Of a stretch of DNA of 53,430 bases, positions 50,201-53,430 are shown in pieces. The stretch's first letter is position 1, and each line of letters opens with the position of its first letter. The DNA is from a virus: positions 1-53,430 of the IMG/VR virus record IMGVR_UViG_3300044632_002284; one strand, given 5' to 3'. The translations under genes were made by a program, and so were the position numbers. A model generated the notes under the pieces. That model made no database searches. It saw only the letters and a program-made list of their open reading frames with translations, and was not told the origin of the DNA.

Positions 50201-50980
50201 CTCCTTGTGCTCCTGTATGTCCCGTGTTACCTTGAGCCCCTTGTGCACCAGTATTACCCGTAGCTCCCTGAGCACCTGTATGTCCTGTATTACCTTGAGC
50301 CCCTTGAGCACCGGTATTACCCGTGGCTCCTTGAGCACCTGTATTACCCTGAGCACCTGTATTACCCTGAGCACCTGTATTACCCTGAGCACCTGGAGGA
50401 CCAATAGGTCCTTGTGCACCTGTATTACCTTGTGCACCCGTATTACCCGTAGAACCTTGAGCTCCTGTATTGCCCGTAGAACCTTGTTTACCTTGAGCCC
50501 CTTGGTCTCCTTGAGCACCTTGGTTACCAATTTTACCTTGAGCACCTATAGCTCCTTGAGCACCTGTATTACCTGCAGCTCCTTGAGCACCTGTGTTACC
50601 TTGAGCACCTATGTTACCCTGTGCACCCGTTGGTCCTTGAGCTCCTGTAAGTCCTTGAGCTCCTTGAGCCCCGATATTACCCTGTGCACCCGTTGGTCCT
50701 ACCGCACCTGTTGGCCCAATATTACCTGTTGCACCCTGTGCTCCGGTATTACCTTGAGCACCTGTATTTCCTACGGCTCCTTGAGCACCTGTATTACCAA
50801 TGTTACCTTGAGCACCTGTATTACCCGTAGCTCCTTGAGCACCTGTGTGTCCTGTATTGCCTTGAGCACCTTGAGCACCAACGTTTCCTTGAGCACCTGT
50901 ATTACCCACATTACCCTGAGCACCAATATTACCTGTATTACCCTGAGCACCAGTATTACCCGTAGCGCCTTGAGCTCCAA
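41265..50980 (-). repeat. Tandem Gly-x-y coding repeats in three fibre genes
   Basis: Hundreds of near-identical 9-base units (Gly-Ala-Gln and relatives) fill three blocks: 41265-43980, 44565-47395 and 48240-50980. Short-read assembly of this region could be collapsed or rearranged, and recombination between units is likely. The many long reading frames in the other five frames here are by-products. Confidence 0.9.
44224..47697 (-). CDS. Collagen-like fibre with S74 chaperone domain (2)
   Basis: 1157 residues. The N-terminus [16 protein letters not shown] is related to that of the other two fibres. Gly-x-y triplets run from about 103 to 1044, dominated by GAQGAQ with GST, GNT and GAS. The S74 domain starts at Ser1045 (SDARYKTNI, Ser1045/Lys1050) with [16 protein letters not shown]. 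The sequence of the chaperone domain differs from its neighbours, so each fibre folds on its own. It shares one base with the next gene. Confidence 0.92.
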   Translation of the reverse strand: MANDIIIYPSGNTFSGGVPFIIYEDATGNQLVQKVNANGDLTFSSSTDSSVGSIGTQAVTSKGFSVNDLSSGEGIYAWDGSSTYVQIINYLGEWIGSQANIKGAQGAQGTQGPTGAQGTQGPQGAQGAQGSQGGQGAQGTQGGQGAQGANTGAQGAQGTQGAQGAQGASTGAQGNTGAQGAQGAQGTQGAQSSVQGAQGKTGAQGAQGTQGANSSTQGAQGNTGAQGAQGAQGAQGASTGAQGNTGAQGAQGSQGTASIVIGPTGAQGSQGPTGAQGAQGASTGAQGSTGAQGAQGTQGSTDDTPGAQGGQGSQGGQGAQGAQGASTGAQGAQGAQGPTGSQGAQGANTGAQGAQGAQGPKGAQGAQGANTGAQGAQGAQGAQGSVGAQSSVTGAQGATGNTGAQGAQGAQGGVTGAQGSTGAQGAQGFQGAQGASTGAQGAIGKQGAQGAQGAQGGVTGAQGSTGAQGAQGAQGAQSSVQGAQGATGNTGAQGAQGAQGASQGAQGNTGSQGAQGAQGAQSSVQGAQGATGNTGAQGNIGAQGGTAGATGVTGAQGGQGAQGAQGGTTGAQGATGNTGAQGAQGAQGGTTGAQGATGNTGAQGAQGAQGGVTGAQGSTGAQGAQGAQGAQGANTGAQGAQGAQGTQGSTGAQGGNTGAQGATGNTGAQGTQGPQGGVTGAQGAVGKQGSQGAQGAQGGPTGAQGSTGAQGSQGSTGAQSSVTGAQGSQGGGGSTGAQGAQGANTGAQGGQGAQGGQGAQGAQSSVQGDQGATGKQGAQGSQGAQGASTGAQGATGAQGAQGAQGAQGASTGAQGATGAQGAQGSQGAQGASTGAQGGQGSQGGQGAQGAQSSVQGAQGGQGSQGGQGAQGAQSSVTGAQGSQGGGGSTGAQGAQGSTQGATGAQGNTGAQGANSTTQGAQGAQGANTGAQGAQGAQGSASSTQGAQGAAGNTGSTGNTGAQGTIGAAGSIGPPTPGPQGAQGPKGPGGGQGSQGAQGTKGPSGNGAQGAEGSQGAKGPSGGTGAQGGKGPQGAQGATGAQGPPSDARYKTNIKPLTNVRQNIVSMRGVKFDWVEDIPQLSDYLPEYRYLITGTNLGFIAQEIEEKYPDLVWTDKYGYKNLQYELLVSVGVSALIENQKRVEVLNNFLKDLSTKIGG

Positions 50981-51260
50981 CAATATTTGTAGTTGGACCT
51001 ACCCATCCTTTAGTACCATTTAAAACTTGAACACCATTAACAGATAAATTATCCGTAACGTTAAGATTTCTAATAGTAAATTCGGTATCAGATAATTTGA
51101 ATATTGTGTTAACTCCGACAATCCATTGGAAACTTGTTGTTGAACCACCTGTGGCAACCACACGACCTGTCATTGATGCTGTTCCACCATCAAAATAAAA
51201 ATAAGGAACTGTTATACTTGAACCATCCCCCTCGGGATAAATAGTAATATTTTTAGGCAT
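47697..51260 (-). CDS. Collagen-like fibre with S74 chaperone domain and Cys-rich knob (3)
   Basis: 1187 residues, first gene of the fibre operon. N-terminus [15 protein letters not shown]. Gly-x-y triplets run from about 95 to 985, with more GNT and GPT than the other two. A unique Cys-rich segment (~990-1076: about ten Cys, [15 protein letters not shown]...) precedes the S74 domain at Ser1078 (SDLRLKNEV, Ser1078/Lys1083). Because the S74 domain is released, the Cys-rich segment may be the receptor-binding tip. GTATTTATA is upstream. Confidence 0.92.
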   Translation of the reverse strand: MPKNITIYPEGDGSSITVPYFYFDGGTASMTGRVVATGGSTTSFQWIVGVNTIFKLSDTEFTIRNLNVTDNLSVNGVQVLNGTKGWVGPTTNIVGAQGATGNTGAQGNTGNIGAQGNVGNTGAQGNVGAQGAQGNTGHTGAQGATGNTGAQGNIGNTGAQGAVGNTGAQGNTGAQGATGNIGPTGAVGPTGAQGNIGAQGAQGLTGAQGPTGAQGNIGAQGNTGAQGAAGNTGAQGAIGAQGKIGNQGAQGDQGAQGKQGSTGNTGAQGSTGNTGAQGNTGAQGPIGPPGAQGNTGAQGNTGAQGNTGAQGATGNTGAQGAQGNTGHTGAQGATGNTGAQGAQGNTGHTGAQGATGNTGAQGNIGAQGAVGPTGATGPTGSQGNTGAQGALGPQGNTGPQGAQGPQGAQGNTGAQGATGNTGVFGNEGAQGAVGLQGNVGNVGAQGNIGAQGNLGPTGNIGPTGSQGSTGAQGNTGAQGNIGPQGAQGNTGAQGNLGPTGNIGPTGSQGNTGSQGSIGPQGPKGPQGAQGPTGAQGNIGPQGAIGPQGSQGSTGAQGNIGPQGATGPTGSQGSTGAQGNIGPQGATGPQGATGNTGATGNTGAQGATGNTGAQGAQGGTGSIGPQGATGPQGSQGSTGAQGPIGPQGATGPTGVFGNEGAQGAVGPQGATGLQGSTGAQGNTGAIGPQGSTGAQGSQGGAGATGHTGAQGATGNTGAQGNTGAQGNIGPTGATGPVGSQGNTGAQGHTGAQGAIGGGGSTGAQGATGHSGAQGAIGGGGSTGAQGATGHSGAQGNTGNTGAQGPQGATGNIGPQGNTGNTGAQGNAGATGNIGPQGSTGAQGSQGGVGSVGAVGPTGGGGDTGSQGAQGGKGPTGNTGNLGPQGSTGAQGAQGGFGPTGGQGSQGGTGISPGAQGATGGQGAQGPDGLPSQGSQGAQGVNGSVGNTGAQGAQGGTGIPGSPGAQGAQGQTGGQGLQGAQGATGTQGPQGAQGAQGATGPPAAPACYDVGFVGLFPDCDFLAPMGMPNVYSNVMMPNCTSNDKVYDIDDCSGCDSLINLVIAEYQATVDVTCTLVCCFSDLRLKNEVITLEGSLTKLMMLQPVEFDWTENTPEYDYYLQNNKTHSLGFVAQQVREHIPEVVRMRENGYYYILYPQLNAYLVEGIKEHQNNIASVDERLTMLEEYIENY

Positions 51261-51279
51261 ATTTGGATTTTATACTCTC

Positions 51280-51288
51280 TATAAATAC
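51280..51288 (-). promoter_or_regulatory. Candidate late promoter GTATTTATA before the fibre operon
   Basis: 19 nt before the ATG at 51260 and just downstream of a terminator, so the fibre operon is probably an independent late unit. Confidence 0.5.
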
Positions 51289-51331
51289 AAGGAGTTTTAA
51301 AACAAATCAAGAAAAAACCATTAAAATAAAA

Positions 51332-51351
51332 AAGGATGGTCACCCATCCTT
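51332..51351 (-). terminator. Intrinsic terminator with GTGA loop
   Basis: An 8-bp perfect stem (51332-51339/51344-51351), GTGA (GNRA type) loop in the minus RNA, and a T run. It ends the redox gene pair. Confidence 0.85.
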
Positions 51352-51354
51352 CAA

Positions 51355-51636
51355 TTATTTTATTAAATGTTTTTTTACTATGTCTAATGCCTCGGTGAGC
51401 TCATTATAATCTCTTTCGGGAGCATATAAAAATGATTTACGTTTTTCACCACCATCTTTAATAATCATAAGTGCGGGTATGTAATCATTTTCAGTCGCTT
51501 CAACAAACAAATTATATTCATCAGAGTATTTGTCAATGTCTCGGTCAATGAATCTAATTTTGTTTTCTTTGAGCATGTCCTTAAACTCCGTGCAGAAAGG
51601 ACATCCCTTCATAGTATAAACAACAACCGTGGTCAT
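51355..51636 (-). CDS. Glutaredoxin-like protein
   Basis: 93 residues. The active site Cys-Pro-Phe-Cys (VVVYTMKGCPFC) is at 12-15, with a cis-Pro region YIPALMI. This is the dithiol glutaredoxin form found in T4-like phages, where it can reduce ribonucleotide reductase. It shares one base with the thioredoxin gene. Confidence 0.88.
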   Translation of the reverse strand: MTTVVVYTMKGCPFCTEFKDMLKENKIRFIDRDIDKYSDEYNLFVEATENDYIPALMIIKDGGEKRKSFLYAPERDYNELTEALDIVKKHLIK

Positions 51637-51947
51637 TAATACTGTTCCATAAGTTCCATTATCTGTTGTTGTGTCAAAACTCCTGAATTGGTTTTAACTA
51701 CTTCACCATCTTTGAAAATTTTTACTGTAGGTACAGAACGGATTCCCATCTCTGATGTTAGTTCACGGTCTGAATCCACATCATATTTGAACATCTCCAT
51801 TGGGAGTTCTTGACCACTGTCTGCAAGTTTTTGCATATTTCCCATTAATACTTTACACGGCCCACACCAAGTGGCATACATGTCCAAAAAGAAAGTCTCT
51901 TTGTTTGAAATCTTTTCTCTAATCTCTTCTGCTGTAAGTTGTTTCAT
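51636..51947 (-). CDS. Thioredoxin
   Basis: 103 residues, the standard length. The active site is Trp-Cys-Gly-Pro-Cys in YATWCGPCKVL, and the cis-Pro is in RSVPTVKIF. It is upstream of and coupled to the glutaredoxin gene. Together they could supply electrons to a ribonucleotide reductase (not in this window) or control disulfides in the Cys-rich fibre; the first is the better-known role. Confidence 0.94.
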   Translation of the reverse strand: MKQLTAEEIREKISNKETFFLDMYATWCGPCKVLMGNMQKLADSGQELPMEMFKYDVDSDRELTSEMGIRSVPTVKIFKDGEVVKTNSGVLTQQQIMELMEQY

Positions 51948-51951
51948 AATT

Positions 51952-52266
51952 TTAAATATTTGTATTTTTTTTAGTTGTTAGACTTTTAATAAAGAAGTTT
52001 ACGTCTGTTGTTTGTTCAGGATAAAAATAAATATCCATAGTATATGTTGGACCCCCACCTCTTTCGTAATGTAATATAAATCCGTTGATGGTCTTGTAAA
52101 CAATCTCACGATATTCCTCTGAAGTGTGAACCTTATCAAAATAAAGACAGGTAATTTTACCACTGTCTGTATTTGGTAAACCACAATCTATACTTCTTAT
52201 TACCGAAAATATTTTACCGGTAGACTCTTCAATTTTTCGTACAACGAAATGGTGTTTTGGAAACAT
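51952..52266 (-). CDS. Hypothetical protein (104 aa)
   Basis: MFPKHHFVVRKIEESTGKIF... is a mixed alpha-beta protein with a Gly-rich loop (HYERGGGPTYTMDIYFY). It lies 4 bases before the thioredoxin gene and 10 after the PcfJ-like gene, all in one operon. No family is recognised. Confidence 0.6.
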   Translation of the reverse strand: MFPKHHFVVRKIEESTGKIFSVIRSIDCGLPNTDSGKITCLYFDKVHTSEEYREIVYKTINGFILHYERGGGPTYTMDIYFYPEQTTDVNFFIKSLTTKKNTNI

Positions 52267-52276
52267 AGTTTTAAAG

Positions 52277-53430
52277 TTAAATTAAAAAATCAAAAAATGA
52301 AGATGAATTTCTATCCATTTCAAAACCATTATCATCTACCCACTTAAACCCAAAACCATTCTCATTTGGTTTTAATTTATACTGATATGTTTTTGATTTG
52401 GTTTCTTTTTTCAAACCCATAATAAAAACAAATTTACGGAGGTTTTTGTTTACCATGTCATCCACAAAGTTTAAGGCTTCGTTCCAACACTCATCCAAGT
52501 TCTTATTGTATTTTGCCAAGTATTGAACTCTTTTCATAAGATATTTTCCATGAGTTATTGAAACTTCGTATTCTACCGTAGCCCTTTCATCACCTTTTCT
52601 TAATGATAATACAAAAGAAGATGTTTTATCAACATACCCTCTGACGCAGTTATATTGATGAGAACTCTCCTCATTGAAATCGTCAGTAGTTAATAATACT
52701 TTAGGGTGATACTTCTCACCGTTAATTTCAAACGATTTGAATTCATTTAAAAATCCATCAGAATAGATTCGTGTGAATTTACCAATAACATAAGATTGTT
52801 TCAGTTCAGACAAAAATTGATGTTCTTGTGAAAAGTCAACAATGTTTTTACTTTCCCATTTTACATCTTCACCAACTTCTTTGAGGTAGTTCAATAATTT
52901 GATATGGTCAACAAAGGTACTGAAAGATGTCTTACTCCATATAAATTTTTTAAACATATCAAAACACCTTTTCTTTTCACCAATTGACCAGTTAGAAATA
53001 CTGATATTTGTTTCACTACTGCTAATCTGGTGTTGATTATTAAATAATTCCGTTAATAATTCATCGTCCTGATGAATCCATTCGGTACCAAATAAATTTA
53101 TAGCAATTCTATACCAACCCAAATTTACAAATGATATTTTATGTAGAACTTTTTTAACTTTATCACCTTTAAGATTATTACGGAGCATAAAGGCATCCAC
53201 ATACTTCATCTTTGTTTTCTTAAACTCCTTCATCGTTGGTAGGAAATCAAGTTTTCCGTGACCCGAGGTAAACAAATTTACATTGTTAGGGTATTTTATA
53301 CCCTTTTTTGTCAGATAAAAAATATACAACAAATGAATGGGACTGGATGGTAAGAAAGTTCTACTTTCCATATGGGTAATCATTTCATACTTGAATATGT
53401 TTAACAAGTAATCAATATATTCATTTCTTT
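52277..53430 (-). CDS. PcfJ-like protein, N-terminus cut by window edge
   Basis: At least 376 residues; the frame stays open to the window end without a good start, so the true start lies beyond it (TTG at 53407 is the first possible one seen). The C-terminal half has PcfJ-family features: SHQYNCVRGYVDKTSSFVLSL followed by ATVEYEVSI and VQYLAKYNKNLDECWNEAL. PcfJ-like proteins occur on plasmids and phages and their role is unknown. Confidence 0.6.
   Translation of the reverse strand, partial: RNEYIDYLLNIFKYEMITHMESRTFLPSSPIHLLYIFYLTKKGIKYPNNVNLFTSGHGKLDFLPTMKEFKKTKMKYVDAFMLRNNLKGDKVKKVLHKISFVNLGWYRIAINLFGTEWIHQDDELLTELFNNQHQISSSETNISISNWSIGEKKRCFDMFKKFIWSKTSFSTFVDHIKLLNYLKEVGEDVKWESKNIVDFSQEHQFLSELKQSYVIGKFTRIYSDGFLNEFKSFEINGEKYHPKVLLTTDDFNEESSHQYNCVRGYVDKTSSFVLSLRKGDERATVEYEVSITHGKYLMKRVQYLAKYNKNLDECWNEALNFVDDMVNKNLRKFVFIMGLKKETKSKTYQYKLKPNENGFGFKWVDDNGFEMDRNSSSFFDFLI

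Noticed and set aside
41265-50980. CRISPR-like repeats
   Set aside because: The repeats are 9-base coding units without unique spacers and no cas genes are near.
41240-51023. Long ORFs on both strands within the fibre genes (for example 366 aa at 41240-42340 minus)
   Set aside because: They are repeats of the same DNA read in the wrong frame (Leu/Val/Lys- or Ser/Thr-only proteins).
1-53430. Prophage or integrative element ends (att sites, integrase)
   Set aside because: No integrase, no direct repeats flanking a segment, and no host housekeeping genes are visible.

Overview
The window looks like part of the genome of a large, AT-rich, tailed phage of a Bacteroidota (Flavobacteriia-like) host. 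Virion-type genes are three collagen-like fibres with S74 chaperone tails, a GH108-like muramidase and a peptidoglycan-binding protein. Nucleotide and DNA genes are a dCMP deaminase, a small P-loop kinase, two orphan SPPY DNA methyltransferases, NUDIX, thioredoxin and glutaredoxin. Host clues are promoters with the Bacteroidota TAnnTTTG box, no clear Shine-Dalgarno sequences, a tRNA without encoded CCA, and a secreted protein with a type IX secretion (T9SS) C-terminal domain. Most genes are on the minus strand, tightly packed and often overlapping by 1-14 bases. I see no integrase, terminase, portal or major capsid gene here.

Layout. 1-6.4 kb: a partial glycosyltransferase-like gene, a DUF262 protein with a structured leader, a methyltransferase, a cyclophilin, and proteins with a peculiar N-terminus. 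6.4-9.9 kb: a glycosyltransferase plus LpxH-like phosphatase pair, an ECF-type sigma factor and small genes. 9.9-17.0 kb: one minus-strand operon of eight exported or membrane proteins: secreted nuclease, cohesin/dockerin-like proteins, CsgG-like lipoprotein and T9SS cargo. 17-22 kb: small genes, dCMP deaminase, kinase, phosphoesterase, muramidase. 22.2-25.7 kb: UDP-galactopyranose mutase and two glycosyltransferases. 25.8-29.97 kb: DUF6011-like protein, prolyl-hydroxylase-like oxygenase, zinc-finger proteins. 30.0-31.25 kb: a gene-free RNA locus. 31.3-35.5 kb: NUDIX, DUF192, DHH phosphoesterase, peptidoglycan-binding and virion-type proteins. 35.5-40.9 kb: second methyltransferase, seven tiny genes and acidic proteins. 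40.9-51.3 kb: three giant collagen-like fibres. 51.3-53.4 kb: glutaredoxin, thioredoxin and a PcfJ-like protein.

Four things stand out. (1) The 30.0-31.25 kb minus-strand locus reads as promoter, pseudoknotted leader with terminator, initiator-like tRNA, second promoter, and a ~950-nt highly structured RNA ending in a strong terminator. This is the layout expected of giant ornate phage RNAs such as GOLLD or ROOL. (2) At least ten unrelated proteins start with the same kind of peptide, ending in (I/L/F)-x-E followed by S/N/D/E. This resembles the capsid-targeting peptides that T4-like prohead proteases cut. The bearers include a sigma factor, an ADP-ribosyltransferase-like protein, a ParB-like protein, a DHH phosphoesterase and a muramidase, so they may be packaged and injected. 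(3) Many of these genes are preceded by an RTATTTATW element, a candidate late promoter, while metabolism genes carry TAnnTTTG. (4) The phage carries its own export operon combining curli-type (CsgG) and T9SS features.

All functional calls are from reading motifs by eye; no database or structure search was run.
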